A DNA stretch of 64,000 bases from Brachybacterium sp. UMB0905 (GCF_002871795.1 NZ_PNHL01000005.1:1-64000), one strand, 5' to 3'. Shown: positions 52,309 to 61,450, counted from the stretch's first letter. A program made the numbers and translations. Notes: generated from the letters alone by a model not told the origin.

Positions 52309-53706
52309 ATGGCGAAGCCCGCCAAGAACACCGGCCTCTCGGGATTCCCCGAGCACCTCCCCGCCGAGCGCGCCGTCGAACAGCACGTCATCGACGTGTT
52401 CCGTGAGGTGGCCGAGCTGCATGGCTTCGCCGGTATCGAGACTCGCGCCGTCGAGCCGCTCTCGCAGCTGCTGCGCAAGGGCGAGATCGACAAGGAGGTC
52501 TACCTCCTGCGGCGCCTGCACGCCGAGGACGACGGCGCCGACGATGACGGTGCCGACCCGGACCGCACCCTCGGGCTGCACTTCGACCTCACCGTGCCGC
52601 TGGCCCGCTACGTCCTGGAGCACCAGAACGACCTCGCCTTCCCCTTCCGGCGCTACCAGATCCAGAAGGTCTGGCGCGGCGAGCGGCCCCAGGAAGGCCG
52701 GTACCGCGAGTTCTACCAGGCCGATCTCGACGTCATCGGCCAGGACACCCTGCCCGGGCATGTGGAGGCCGAGGTCGCCGTCGTGATGGCGGAGATCCTC
52801 GCGCGCCTCCCGCTGGGCTCCTTCACCATCCACGCCAACACCCGTCGCCTGTCCGAGGGTTTCTTCCGCTCCCTGGGCCTGAGTGACCACGCCGCGGTGC
52901 TGCGCAGCCTCGACAAACTGCCGAAGATCGGCGCTGACGCGGTGACCGAGCTGCTGCTGCGCGATGCCGGAGCGAGCCGTGAACAGGCCCAGGCCTGCCT
53001 GGCCTTTGCGAGCATCCGCACCCGTGATGCTTCCTTCGCCCAGCAGGTGCGGGACCTCGGCGGCAGTGGCGAGATGGTTGAGCAGGGCATCGCCGAGCTC
53101 ACCGCCGTGCTCGAGCGCGTCGAGGCCGCCGTGCCCGGCGTGATCATGGCGGACCTCTCCATCGCCCGGGGCCTGGACTACTACACCGGCACCGTGTTCG
53201 AGACCTTCATCGCCGGGCACGAGTCGCTGGGCTCGATCTGCTCCGGCGGCCGCTACGACCAGCTCGCCGCGGATAACCGTCACACCTATCCCGGGGTGGG
53301 CCTGTCCATCGGTCTGTCCCGACTGGTCTCCCGGATGCTCTCCGCGGACCTCGCGCGGGCCTCCCGCCCCGTGCCCACCTGTGTGCTGGTCTCCGTGAGC
53401 GATGAGGAGCACCGCGCCTCCAGCGATGCTGTCGCCGCACAGCTGCGCCGCCGCGGCATCCCCTGCGAGGTGGCCCCGAGCGCAGCGAAGTTCGGCAAGC
53501 AGATCCGCTACGCCGACCGCCGCGGTATCCCTTTCGTCTGGTTCCCCGGCACCGAGGGTCGGGCCGATGAGGTCAAGGACATCCGCAGCGGCGAGCAGGC
53601 TCCGGCCGATGCCGGGACCTGGGAGCCGTCGGCCGCAGACCGCACCGTGCAGATCCTGGCCGGATCCACGACTGCGGACGAGGACACCTCTCGCGGGGAT
53701 CGGTGA
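52309..53706 (+). CDS. hisS: Histidyl-tRNA synthetase
   Basis: HisRS charges tRNA-His (465 residues). It is a class II synthetase, with motif 2 around FRRYQIQKVWRGERPQEGRY (about 118-137), the histidine-specific ARGLDYYTGTVFE (about 285-297), and motif 3 region SICSGGRYDQL and GVGLSIGLSRL. A C-terminal anticodon-binding domain (about 360-440) follows. The longer-than-usual polar insertion near residues 75-85 (DDGADDDGADPDR) is noted. The tail after about 435 is unconserved. Confidence 0.95.
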   Translation: MAKPAKNTGLSGFPEHLPAERAVEQHVIDVFREVAELHGFAGIETRAVEPLSQLLRKGEIDKEVYLLRRLHAEDDGADDDGADPDRTLGLHFDLTVPLARYVLEHQNDLAFPFRRYQIQKVWRGERPQEGRYREFYQADLDVIGQDTLPGHVEAEVAVVMAEILARLPLGSFTIHANTRRLSEGFFRSLGLSDHAAVLRSLDKLPKIGADAVTELLLRDAGASREQAQACLAFASIRTRDASFAQQVRDLGGSGEMVEQGIAELTAVLERVEAAVPGVIMADLSIARGLDYYTGTVFETFIAGHESLGSICSGGRYDQLAADNRHTYPGVGLSIGLSRLVSRMLSADLARASRPVPTCVLVSVSDEEHRASSDAVAAQLRRRGIPCEVAPSAAKFGKQIRYADRRGIPFVWFPGTEGRADEVKDIRSGEQAPADAGTWEPSAADRTVQILAGSTTADEDTSRGDR

Positions 53707-53719
53707 GCCACATCACAGC

Positions 53720-53750
53720 GGCGGCGGGGGAGGAATGCTCCCGCGCCGCC
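53720..53750 (+). terminator. Hairpin between hisS and trxA
   Basis: GGCGGCG-GGGGAG pairs with CTCCC-CGCCGCC (12 bp with one mismatch) around a 5-base loop, 14 bp after the hisS stop and 16 bp before the thioredoxin ATG. It may terminate hisS or structure the trxA leader. Confidence 0.45.
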
Positions 53751-53766
53751 ACGCGTTCCTCTCGTC

Positions 53767-54147
53767 ATGGCCACCATCACCATGACCTCCGAGAACCACG
53801 ACAAGACCATCGAGGATGGCATCGTCCTGATCGACTTCTGGGCGGGCTGGTGCGTGCCCTGCCAGCGGTTCGCCCCCGTCTTCGAGGAGTCCTCCGAGAA
53901 GAACCCCGATGTCACCTACGCGAAGGTGGACACCGAGGACCAGCAGGAGCTGGCGATGCGCTACGGCGTGACCTCCATCCCCACCCTCGTCGCCTACCGC
54001 GACGGGATCCCGGTGTTCTCCCAGCCCGGCGCGCTGCCGCAGGCCGCGCTCGAGGACCTGGTCAGCCAGGTGAAGCAGCTCGACATGGATGAGGTCCGCA
54101 AGGCCTACGCCGAAGCCCAGGCCCAGCAGGGCGAGCAGCAGAAGTGA
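53767..54147 (+). CDS. trxA: Thioredoxin
   Basis: This thioredoxin-fold protein (126 residues) is a cytoplasmic disulfide reductase. The active site is WAGWCVPCQRF with Cys29 and Cys32, so the second variable position is Val-Pro rather than the classical Gly-Pro. The cis-Pro motif is SIPTLVAYRDG. The C terminus has an extra Gln/Ala-rich helix. No Shine-Dalgarno sequence is seen before the ATG at 53767, and a hairpin lies just upstream. It could supply electrons to MsrB encoded at 17547. Confidence 0.93.
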   Translation: MATITMTSENHDKTIEDGIVLIDFWAGWCVPCQRFAPVFEESSEKNPDVTYAKVDTEDQQELAMRYGVTSIPTLVAYRDGIPVFSQPGALPQAALEDLVSQVKQLDMDEVRKAYAEAQAQQGEQQK

Positions 54148-54196
54148 TCGACGTCCGCCGGGTCTGCCCCTGACCCCGGCCCGTCCCTGAACCGCA

Positions 54197-54226
54197 CAGG
54201 ACCCCGCCCGATCCGGCGGGGTCCTG
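54197..54226. terminator. Terminator between trxA and the helicase gene
   Basis: CAGGACCCCGCC (54197-54208) pairs perfectly with 54215-54226 around a 6-base loop. TCCTGTCT follows. It lies between two convergent genes and can work both ways. Confidence 0.8.
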
Positions 54227-54251
54227 TCCTGTCTGGGGCCCTGTTCTGGCG

Positions 54252-56147
54252 TCAGTCGCGGCGGCGGCGCGCCGCGTGCTTCTTCGCGGCAAGCCGATCC
54301 CGGTCACGCCCGCCGCGCTCTGTGCGCTTCCACGGCGGGATGCCATCCCCGCGCCGAGGACGCTCGGCCCCCTCGCGCCGCCCGCGTCCGCCGCGGGGAC
54401 CCTGATCCGGGGCGATCCGCAGCTCGCGCCCAGCCACCGTAGCCTTGCCGATGCGCTGCATCTGCTCGCCGCTGAGGCCGCCGCGGATCTGCACCAGGGA
54501 GAAGGTCGGAAAGATCTGAATCTTGCCCACGTCCTTGCCGCGCAGGCCACCTTCCCCGGTGAGCGCACCGACCAGGCTCTGCGGCCGCGCCCCATGCGTA
54601 TGGCCGACCCCCACCTTGTACGCGGTGAAGCCGTGCTCAGCCCTGCCCGGCTCTGCGCGCCGCGGCCGGTCGGGACGGTCCGAGCCGGCCAGCGTCGCGG
54701 AGGTGAACTCCTCGTCCTCACTCGCGGTGCCGGGACCGTCATCGCCGACGGTGGTCGCGGCGAGCACGGCGGCGAGCTCGAGCGGATCCATCTCATGCTC
54801 GGCCAGGAACTCGCCGATCAGCTCGCGGTACAGCTCGAGGCGTCCGCGGTCAGCGCGCGCCGGGACCTCGGCCAGCACGGCCGCGGCCCGATGCTTGGAG
54901 ACATCGCGCGGGGAGGGGATGATCGCCTCGGCGAGCTTCTGCTTGGTGGACCGCTCGATGTTCTTCAGCGCCCGTCGCTCATGCGGGCCGATAAAGGTCA
55001 GCGCCTTCCCGGAGCGGCCCGCCCGGCCGGTGCGGCCGATGCGGTGCACATACGCCTCCGGCTCGCGCGGCACATCGAAGTTCACCACCAGCCCGATGCG
55101 CTCCACGTCCAGGCCGCGCGCGGCGACATCGGTCGCGACAAGCACATGCAGGGATCCGTCGCGCAGCCGCTCGACGATCTTTTCGCGCTCCTTCTGCGGC
55201 ACATCCCCGCTGATCGACGCCGCGATCACGCCGCGGGCGACGAGGGCGGTGCCGACCTCTTCGGCGGCGGCGCGAGTGCGGACGAACACGATCGCGGCAT
55301 CGGCGCTCGAGGTGGCGAGCACACGGGCGAGCGCCCCGGTGCGGTGCCGGAACGGCACCGCCGCATAGGACTGCTCGACGGAGTCGACGGTCGAGGACTG
55401 CGGGGTGACGCTCACGCGCACCGGGTCCTTCATGTGCTCGGCGGCCACACGCTCGATCGCCGGGGGCATCGTCGCGGAGAACAGCGCCACCTGCCGGGTG
55501 GCGGGGGAGTGGGAGAGGATCTCCTCGACATCCTCCGCGAAGCCCATGCGCAGCATCTCATCGGCCTCATCGAGGACCGCGAAGCGCACCTGATCCAGCC
55601 GCAGCGTGGTGCGGCGCATGTGGTCCATGATGCGGCCCGGCGTGCCGACGACCACCTGCGCGCCGCGGGTGAGAGCGCGCTCCTGCGGGCCGTAGGGGGA
55701 GCCGCCGTAGACGGCAACGACATCGAGCCCGCCGATCGCGGTGGCGAAGGAGGAGATCGCCTCGGCGACCTGCATGGCCAGCTCACGGGTGGGGGCGAGG
55801 ACCAGGCCCTGCACCTCCCGGCGCGAGGGGTCGATCGCCGCGAGCAGCGGCAGGCCGAAGGCGGCGGTCTTCCCGGTGCCGGTCTGCGCCACCCCGATCA
55901 CATCGCGGCCCTCCAGCAGCGGCGGGATGGCCTGCGCTTGGATCGCCGACGGGGTGGTGAACCCCAGCTCATCGACCGCCTCGCGCAGCGCGGACGGCAG
56001 CTCCAGGGCGTCGAAGCCGTTCGGGGCCTCCGCGGCGGGCGTCTTACCGGGCGTCGGCTCGACGGCGGGAGCCTCACCGCCGGCCGTCTCGGCCGGGGCG
56101 GGAGTCTCGTCGGCGGGGGTCTCGGGGGCAGGGGAGGCGTCAGTCAT
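54252..56147 (-). CDS. DEAD-box RNA helicase (DeaD/CsdA-like)
   Basis: This ATP-dependent RNA helicase (631 residues) acts in ribosome assembly and RNA decay. The first 70 residues are Ala/Pro/Glu-rich. Motifs are AQTGTGKTAAFGL (I), PTRELAMQ (Ia), GTPGRIMD (Ib), LDEADEML (II), SATMPP (III), VATDVAARGLDVERI (V) and HRIGRTGRAGRSG (VI). A DbpA/CsdA-type RNA-binding domain follows (YKVGVGHTHGARPQSLVGAL, then RIGKATVAGRELRI), then a basic Arg/Gly tail. ATG 56147 has GAAGGA upstream. It is divergent from aspS. Confidence 0.95.
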   Translation of the reverse strand: MTDASPAPETPADETPAPAETAGGEAPAVEPTPGKTPAAEAPNGFDALELPSALREAVDELGFTTPSAIQAQAIPPLLEGRDVIGVAQTGTGKTAAFGLPLLAAIDPSRREVQGLVLAPTRELAMQVAEAISSFATAIGGLDVVAVYGGSPYGPQERALTRGAQVVVGTPGRIMDHMRRTTLRLDQVRFAVLDEADEMLRMGFAEDVEEILSHSPATRQVALFSATMPPAIERVAAEHMKDPVRVSVTPQSSTVDSVEQSYAAVPFRHRTGALARVLATSSADAAIVFVRTRAAAEEVGTALVARGVIAASISGDVPQKEREKIVERLRDGSLHVLVATDVAARGLDVERIGLVVNFDVPREPEAYVHRIGRTGRAGRSGKALTFIGPHERRALKNIERSTKQKLAEAIIPSPRDVSKHRAAAVLAEVPARADRGRLELYRELIGEFLAEHEMDPLELAAVLAATTVGDDGPGTASEDEEFTSATLAGSDRPDRPRRAEPGRAEHGFTAYKVGVGHTHGARPQSLVGALTGEGGLRGKDVGKIQIFPTFSLVQIRGGLSGEQMQRIGKATVAGRELRIAPDQGPRGGRGRREGAERPRRGDGIPPWKRTERGGRDRDRLAAKKHAARRRRD

Positions 56148-56304
56148 GGGTGTCCTTCGACGGTCAGGGGGTGAGGTGGCCCGTACGCGTCCAAGGCGCC
56201 TGCCATAGGGCAAAGACCTCGCAGGTCGGACAGCATCCCACTGTAGGCCCCGGGGTGGCCGGATCAACAGGGCCCGCGGTGGCGAGATCCCTCACCCTGC
56301 GCGG

Positions 56305-56310
56305 TAGGGT
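56305..56310 (+). promoter_or_regulatory. Possible -10 box of aspS
   Basis: TAGGGT lies 102 bp before the aspS GTG. The -35 is poor and the leader shows no T-box. Confidence 0.35.
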
Positions 56311-56412
56311 GGATGGGCCGTGCCCCCAGTGCACGGACATCGGCCGACGGACCCCCGGGCCCCGCCCGCACCGCTGCGACCGATCGCCCCGGCCCCTCAC
56401 GAAGGACACCCC

Positions 56413-58248
56413 GTGCTGCGCACTCATCATGCAGGCTCTCTGCGCCCCGAGCACATCGGCCAGACCGTCACCCTCACCGGCTGGATCGGCCGTCGCCGTG
56501 ACCACGGCGGCGTGACGTTCCTGGATCTGCGCGATGCCAGCGGTGTGGCCCAGGTGGTTGTGCGCGAGGACGAGGCGATGCACCTGCGCAACGAGTACGT
56601 GCTGAAGGTGACCGGTGAGGTGGGGCGCCGCCCCGAGGGCAATGAGAACCCGCTGCTGCCCACTGGTGACGTGGAGGTGACCGCGAGCGAGGTCGAGGTG
56701 CTGAACACCTCCGCCCCGCTGCCCTTCCAGCTGGATGAGCACACCGAGGTGGGCGAGGAAGCGCGCCTGCGCTACCGCTACCTGGACCTGCGCCGTCAGG
56801 GTCCCGCCGCGGCCATGCGCCTGCGCTCCCAGGTCAACCGCGCCGCGCGCGACACCCTCCTGGACCAGGGCTTCGTCGAGGTGGAGACCCCCACCCTGAC
56901 CCGCTCCACCCCCGAGGGAGCCCGCGACTTCCTGGTGCCCGCGCGGCTGGCGCCCGGTTCCTGGTACGCGCTGCCGCAGTCCCCGCAGCTGTTCAAGCAG
57001 CTGCTCATGGTGGGCGGCATCGAGAAGTACTTCCAGCTGGCCCGCTGCTACCGCGATGAGGACTTCCGCGCCGACCGCCAGCCCGAGTTCACCCAGCTCG
57101 ACATCGAGATGAGCTTCGTGGACCAGGAGGATGTGATCGCGCTCGCCGAGCAGATCATCACCGCCGTGTGGTCCGCCGCCGGCCACGAGGTCACCACCCC
57201 GTTCCCGCGCATCACCTACGCCGAGTCGATGCGACGCTTCGGCTCCGACAAGCCGGACCTGCGCTTCGACCTCGAGCTCGTGGAGATGACCGAGTACTTC
57301 GCCGACACGCCCTTCCGCGTGTTCCAGGCGCCGTACGTCGGTGCCGTGGTGATGCGCGGCGGTGCCTCCCAGCCGCGTCGCCAGCTGGATGCCTGGCAGG
57401 AGTGGGCCAAGCAGCGCGGCGCCAAGGGCCTCGCCTACGTGCTGGTCCAGGAGGACGGCACCCTCGGCGGTCCGGTCGCCAAGAACCTCTCCGAGTCCGA
57501 GCGCGAGGGCCTGGCCCAGAAGGTCGGCGCCGAGCCCGGGGACTGCGTGTTCTTCGCCGCCGGCGCCCCGAAGGCTTCGCGCGCCCTGCTCGGTGCGGCG
57601 CGCGCCGAGATCGCCGAGCGCCTGGGCCTGGTGGACCACGACGCCTTCGCCTTCGTGTGGGTGGTGGACGCTCCGCTGTTCGAACCCGCGGACGAAGCGA
57701 TCGAGGCCGGGGACGTGGCCGTCGGCTCCGGGGCCTGGACCGCCGTGCACCACGCCTTCACCGCCCCGAAGCCCGAGTTCATGGACACCTTCGACACCGA
57801 TCCGGGCAGCGCTCTGGCCTATGCCTACGACATCGTGTGCAACGGCAATGAGATCGGCGGCGGCTCGATCCGTATCCACCAGCAGTCCGTGCAGGAGCGT
57901 GTCTTCTCCGTGATGGGCATCGGCGAGCAGGAGGCGCGCGAGAAGTTCGGTTTCCTGCTGGATGCCTTCCAGTTCGGCGCCCCGCCGCACGGCGGCATCG
58001 CCTTCGGCTGGGACCGTATCGTCGCCCTGCTCGCGGGGGAGGAGTCGATCCGCGAGGTCATCGCCTTCCCCAAGACCGGCAATGGCTACGACCCGCTGAC
58101 CGCTGCCCCCGCGCCGATCACCGCTCAGCAGCGCAAGGAGGCCGGGGTGGATGCGAAGCCCCGCAGCGCCGAGAAACCGCAGGCCTCCGCAGCCGGTGCC
58201 GCCACCGATCAGGAGGCCGACGGGAAGGCTGCGCCGAAGCGGGCCTGA
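56413..58248 (+). CDS. aspS: Aspartyl-tRNA synthetase, probably non-discriminating
   Basis: This class II synthetase (611 residues) has the bacterial layout: OB-fold anticodon domain (1-110), catalytic core with motif 2 [20 protein letters not shown] (about 216-235), an inserted GAD domain (about 300-420) and motif 3 [13 protein letters not shown]. The anticodon domain reads [16 protein letters not shown]. His in RDHGG is the residue associated with non-discriminating AspRS, which also mischarges tRNA-Asn for amidation by GatCAB. GTG 56413 has GAAGGA 6 bp upstream. The frame open to 56320 is not conserved. The C-terminal 45 residues are a disordered extension. Confidence 0.95.
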   Translation: MLRTHHAGSLRPEHIGQTVTLTGWIGRRRDHGGVTFLDLRDASGVAQVVVREDEAMHLRNEYVLKVTGEVGRRPEGNENPLLPTGDVEVTASEVEVLNTSAPLPFQLDEHTEVGEEARLRYRYLDLRRQGPAAAMRLRSQVNRAARDTLLDQGFVEVETPTLTRSTPEGARDFLVPARLAPGSWYALPQSPQLFKQLLMVGGIEKYFQLARCYRDEDFRADRQPEFTQLDIEMSFVDQEDVIALAEQIITAVWSAAGHEVTTPFPRITYAESMRRFGSDKPDLRFDLELVEMTEYFADTPFRVFQAPYVGAVVMRGGASQPRRQLDAWQEWAKQRGAKGLAYVLVQEDGTLGGPVAKNLSESEREGLAQKVGAEPGDCVFFAAGAPKASRALLGAARAEIAERLGLVDHDAFAFVWVVDAPLFEPADEAIEAGDVAVGSGAWTAVHHAFTAPKPEFMDTFDTDPGSALAYAYDIVCNGNEIGGGSIRIHQQSVQERVFSVMGIGEQEAREKFGFLLDAFQFGAPPHGGIAFGWDRIVALLAGEESIREVIAFPKTGNGYDPLTAAPAPITAQQRKEAGVDAKPRSAEKPQASAAGAATDQEADGKAAPKRA

Positions 58249-58297
58249 CCCGGACACGAGCTCGCGACACCCAGCAGCGAGCATGCGACGCAGCACT

Positions 58298-58329
58298 GCG
58301 GCCGACGCGGATTCCTCCGCGTCGGCCGC
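58298..58329. terminator. Terminator between aspS and the DUF3043 gene
   Basis: A perfect 13-bp stem (58298-58310 with 58317-58329) with a 6-base loop lies between the convergent genes, 50 bp after the aspS stop. Confidence 0.8.
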
Positions 58330-58403
58330 TGTGTCACTCAGCTGGTGAGCGCCGTGCTCGTCAGTGCTGCGTTCGTGCGTGCCGGGTCAGACCGCCTCCG
58401 TGC

Positions 58404-58997
58404 TCAGCGCGGCTCCTGGCCATGCGCGATCACGGGGCGCGGCAGCCGGAAACGACGGATCTGGATCTGCCGCATGATGCCGTAGCCCACCAGGCCCCGC
58501 TCCACTTCACCGTAGCGCTCGATCAGCGCCAGCCGCAGCACCCTGCGCAGCAGGAAGCCGTCCACCACGCACAGCAGCATGCCGCCCCACAGCACCACCA
58601 CGACCACGGTGCTCATGACGTTCAGCAGCTGCGGACGCAGCAGTGGGACGATCAGCACCACGAGCATCACCACGAGCGCGAACGGCAGGAAGTACTCGGC
58701 GATATTGCGCCGTGAATCCACCAGGTCGCGCACCAGGCGGCGCTCGGGGCCGCGATGCTGCAGCGGCATCTTCCGCTCATCCCCGGTGAGCAGTGCCTGC
58801 TGTGCCTCTCGGTTGGCCGCTGCGCGGCGCTCCCGGTCCCGCTTGCGGGCCTCCTTGCGGTTGTCCACCACGAGGGGTCGGCGGCGGGCCGCCTCGGCCT
58901 CCTTGCGGGTGCGGGTGGGGCGGCCCTTGCTGCCGGGACGGGCAGGCTTCGCCTCCACCGGGGCGGGCTGGGGAGTCTGCTGCTTACGGAAGATCAC
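58404..58997 (-). CDS. DUF3043 membrane protein
   Basis: This is a conserved actinobacterial membrane protein of unknown function (197 residues). A long basic cytoplasmic N-terminal part (about 1-100, with GRPTRTRKEAEAARRRPLVV and DERKMPLQHRGPERRLVRDL) precedes two membrane helices (about 105-124 and 130-150) and a short C-terminal cytoplasmic part. The GTG start is 6 bp after TAGAAT, so a leaderless transcript is predicted. It is divergent from the M20 peptidase gene. Confidence 0.88.
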   Translation of the reverse strand: MIFRKQQTPQPAPVEAKPARPGSKGRPTRTRKEAEAARRRPLVVDNRKEARKRDRERRAAANREAQQALLTGDERKMPLQHRGPERRLVRDLVDSRRNIAEYFLPFALVVMLVVLIVPLLRPQLLNVMSTVVVVVLWGGMLLCVVDGFLLRRVLRLALIERYGEVERGLVGYGIMRQIQIRRFRLPRPVIAHGQEPR

Positions 58998-59003
58998 CAG
59001 GAC

Positions 59004-59009
59004 ATTCTA
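59004..59009 (-). promoter_or_regulatory. -10 box of the DUF3043 gene (leaderless)
   Basis: On the minus strand TAGAAT is followed by GTCCTG and the GTG. This is the box closest to consensus among the leaderless candidates. Confidence 0.65.
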
Positions 59010-59066
59010 GGCGAGAAGGCAGTGCTGGCCTGGGGATGGCGCACGTGCCCTCGCCCACGACGGCGG

Positions 59067-59072
59067 TACCGT
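59067..59072 (+). promoter_or_regulatory. -10 box of the M20 peptidase gene (leaderless)
   Basis: TACCGT is followed by GAGCAC and the ATG at 59079. No other ribosome binding site is visible. Confidence 0.55.
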
Positions 59073-59078
59073 GAGCAC

Positions 59079-60482
59079 ATGACCACCACTGATCACACCC
59101 CCGCCCCCGAACCCGATGCCGCCCAGGTCGCCGCGCTGCGCGAGCGCCTCGATGAGCTGCTGCCTGCCGCGATCGGCGACCTCGAGGACCTGGTGCGCAT
59201 CCCCTCCATCGCCTTCGAGGGCTACGACCGCGAGCCCGTGACCCGCAGTGCCGAGGCGGTGGCCGAGCTGCTGCGCGGCACCGGCCTGCCCGAGGTGCGC
59301 ATCGAAGCGGTCGATGGCGGCAGTCCTGCCGTGATCGCCCGTCGGCCTGCTGCCGCGGGGAAGCCCACCGTCATGCTGTACGCCCACCATGACGTCCAGC
59401 CCACCGGTGATGAGTCCCAGTGGACCACCGCACCGTTCGAGCCCAGCCAGCGCGATGGCCGCCTGTACGGTCGCGGCGCTGCCGATGACAAGGCCGGGGT
59501 GATGGCGCATGTGACCGCCCTGCGGCTGGTCGGCGAGGAGCTCGCCGAGCAGGGCATCGGCGTGACCGTGTTCGTCGAGGGGGAGGAGGAGTGCGGGTCG
59601 CCGACCTTCCGCTCCTTCATCGAGACCCACCGTGAGGCCCTGGCTGCGGACCTCATCATCGTCGCGGACTCCGCGAACTGGGAGGTTGGGGTGCCGGCGC
59701 TGACCACATCGCTGCGCGGTGTTGTGGACTGCGTCGTCGAGGTGCGCGCCCTCGAGCACGCCGTGCACTCCGGTCTGTTCGGCGGACCGGTGCTTGATTC
59801 ACTCACGCAGCTTTCCCGTCTGCTGGCCACCCTGCACGACGAGCATGGTGAGGTCGCCGTGGAGGGCCTGGTGCGGGCCGAGGACCCGGCCGTCGACCTC
59901 GAGGAGAGCACCTGGCGCTCCGACGCCGGGGTGCCCGCGGGGCTTGAGCTGTCCGGCTCCGGGCCGCTCACGGCTCGGCTGTGGACCCGCCCGGCGCTGT
60001 CGGTGATCGGCATCGACGCTCCTGCTGTACGTGAGGCCTCCAACACCCTTGTGCCGGTGGCGCGGGCCAAGGTGTCACTGCGCATCCCCGCCGGCCAGGA
60101 CCCGAGCGCAGCGATGGATGCCCTGGTCGCGCACATTGAGCAGCATGCCCCGGCCACCGCGAAGGTCACCGTGGAGCGCGGCGAGGAGGGCAAGCCCTTC
60201 AGCGCTCCGGCCCATTCCCCGGCCACGGACCTGGCCCGCAGCGCCTTCACCGCCGCCTGGGGCACGCAGACCGTGGATACGGGGCTCGGTGGCTCGATTC
60301 CCTTCATCGCCGATCTGCTCGAGGTGTTCCCGCAGGCCGAGGTGCTCGTCACCGGGGTGGAGGACCCGCAGTCCCGGGCCCATGGCATCGATGAGTCCCT
60401 GCACCTGGGCGATTTCGCGAAGGTGTGCCTGGGTGAGGCCCTGCTGCTGCGCGGTGCCGAAACCCTGGGTGCGCAGCGATGA
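59079..60482 (+). CDS. M20-family metallo-dipeptidase
   Basis: This zinc-dependent peptidase of the M20/dipeptidase type (467 residues) is probably cytoplasmic. Metal-binding and catalytic motifs are LYAHHDVQP (about 99-107), GRGAADDKAGVMAHV (about 131-145), VEGEEECGSP (about 167-176) and IVADSANWEVG. A dimerisation domain (about 205-330) is inserted. The long open frame upstream is not conserved, and the leaderless box fixes ATG 59079. It is coupled to the next gene by an ATGA overlap. The exact peptide substrate is unknown. Confidence 0.93.
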   Translation: MTTTDHTPAPEPDAAQVAALRERLDELLPAAIGDLEDLVRIPSIAFEGYDREPVTRSAEAVAELLRGTGLPEVRIEAVDGGSPAVIARRPAAAGKPTVMLYAHHDVQPTGDESQWTTAPFEPSQRDGRLYGRGAADDKAGVMAHVTALRLVGEELAEQGIGVTVFVEGEEECGSPTFRSFIETHREALAADLIIVADSANWEVGVPALTTSLRGVVDCVVEVRALEHAVHSGLFGGPVLDSLTQLSRLLATLHDEHGEVAVEGLVRAEDPAVDLEESTWRSDAGVPAGLELSGSGPLTARLWTRPALSVIGIDAPAVREASNTLVPVARAKVSLRIPAGQDPSAAMDALVAHIEQHAPATAKVTVERGEEGKPFSAPAHSPATDLARSAFTAAWGTQTVDTGLGGSIPFIADLLEVFPQAEVLVTGVEDPQSRAHGIDESLHLGDFAKVCLGEALLLRGAETLGAQR

Positions 60483-60766
60483 ACCGCCCTCAGCCTCCCG
60501 AGCCGTCCGCCCGGAATGAGGAGCACCAGAGCCCGACGGTGTCACCGCTCGTGGTGCCGCTGCTCATGCTGGGGCTCACCATCGGGTTCTTCACCGGCTA
60601 CTTCCTGCTGCTGTGGGGTCTGCTGGTCGTCGCTGCCGTGATCGCGCTGGCCGTGGCTGTTGTGCTGCGCGGCGGCGACCGCGAGGGCATGCTCGCCCTG
60701 GTGGCGGGGACGGCGCTCGCGTTCCTCGCAGTGATGCTGCTGGCGGTGTTCCGGCGAGCGTTCTGA
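60479..60766 (+). CDS. Small membrane protein
   Basis: This 95-residue protein has a polar N-terminal 20 residues and three predicted membrane helices (about 24-40, 42-62 and 70-90). No family is recognised. Its ATG overlaps the stop of the M20 peptidase gene, which supports that it is translated. It may be a short accessory or simply a hypothetical of this lineage. Confidence 0.7.
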   Translation: MNRPQPPEPSARNEEHQSPTVSPLVVPLLMLGLTIGFFTGYFLLLWGLLVVAAVIALAVAVVLRGGDREGMLALVAGTALAFLAVMLLAVFRRAF

Positions 60767-60846
60767 GCCTGCCGGGGCCGGGCGCCACGCCCCGGAGCAC
60801 CGAGGTGAGACGTGCCTCCACCCAGCCGATGTGCGGGGTCGGGGCG

Positions 60847-60852
60847 TATCCT
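60847..60852 (+). promoter_or_regulatory. -10 box of the A-type Fe-S carrier gene
   Basis: TATCCT lies 29 bp before the ATG at 60882, which has AGGAGG 6 bp upstream. Confidence 0.5.
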
Positions 60853-60881
60853 GGTCCGACTCGAGCTTTCAGGAGGACAGC

Positions 60882-61241
60882 ATGACCACTCCCACCACCG
60901 AGCGGCCCACGAAGGCGCACGGCGTCACCCTGACTTCCGTCGCCGCCCAGAAGGTCACGAGCCTGCTGGAGCAGGAGGGCCGTGATGACCTGCGGCTGCG
61001 CATCGCCGTGCAGCCCGGGGGCTGCTCCGGTCTGATCTACCAGCTCTACTTCGACGAGCGCCTGATGGACGATGACCTCATCGCGGAGTTCGACGGCGTC
61101 GAGGTGATCGTGGACAAGATGAGCGATCCGTACCTCAGCGGTGCGGTGATCGACTTCGCCGACACCATCGAGAAGCAGGGCTTCACGATCGACAACCCCA
61201 ACGCGGGCAGCTCCTGCGCCTGCGGCGACTCCTTCAGCTGA
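60882..61241 (+). CDS. erpA: A-type iron-sulfur carrier (ErpA/IscA family)
   Basis: This 119-residue HesB/IscA-type protein transfers Fe-S clusters to client enzymes. The three cluster-binding Cys are present: Cys48 in PGGCSGLIYQL and Cys112/Cys114 in SSCACGDSFS. It starts with about 12 variable residues, then VTLTSVAAQKVTSLLEQEG. AGGAGG upstream fixes the ATG. It stands directly upstream of the cytochrome oxidase genes, a common actinobacterial arrangement, and a long hairpin ends it. Confidence 0.94.
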   Translation: MTTPTTERPTKAHGVTLTSVAAQKVTSLLEQEGRDDLRLRIAVQPGGCSGLIYQLYFDERLMDDDLIAEFDGVEVIVDKMSDPYLSGAVIDFADTIEKQGFTIDNPNAGSSCACGDSFS

Positions 61242-61301
61242 TTCAGCGCCGCGGCCAGCAGGCCGCCAGGCCGCGGGCGGTCGCGCTGCGCACTGCTGAC
61301 C

Positions 61302-61348
61302 CATCGGGCCCCATCGGAGACCAGCACGGTCCCCGGTGGGGCCCGATG
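61302..61348 (+). terminator. Long hairpin after the Fe-S carrier gene
   Basis: A 16-bp stem with one wobble (61302-61317 with 61333-61348) encloses a small GACC/GGTC stem. It lies 61 bp after the stop. No T run follows. Confidence 0.65.
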
Positions 61349-61353
61349 CCGAT

Positions 61354-61391
61354 GTGACGCCCGTGACGATCAGATCACGGAGCGGTCACGG
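61354..61391. promoter_or_regulatory. Cluster of GTGACG/TCACGG half-sites before ctaC
   Basis: GTGACG recurs at 61354 and 61363. CCGTGA (61361-61366) forms a perfect inverted repeat with TCACGG (61375-61380), and GTCACGG follows at 61385-61391. The cluster lies 60-100 bp upstream of the ctaC -10 box and may bind a regulator of the respiratory genes. Confidence 0.4.
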
Positions 61392-61450
61392 ACCTGCCTG
61401 CGAGCCATCTTGCGGCGCGTCCAGGTGGACCAGGACCATCGCGAAGACCG

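Noticed and set aside
54276-58296. Long open frames antisense to the DEAD-box helicase gene and aspS
   Set aside because: Both sense genes carry complete sets of catalytic motifs, and the opposite frames have only shadow composition.
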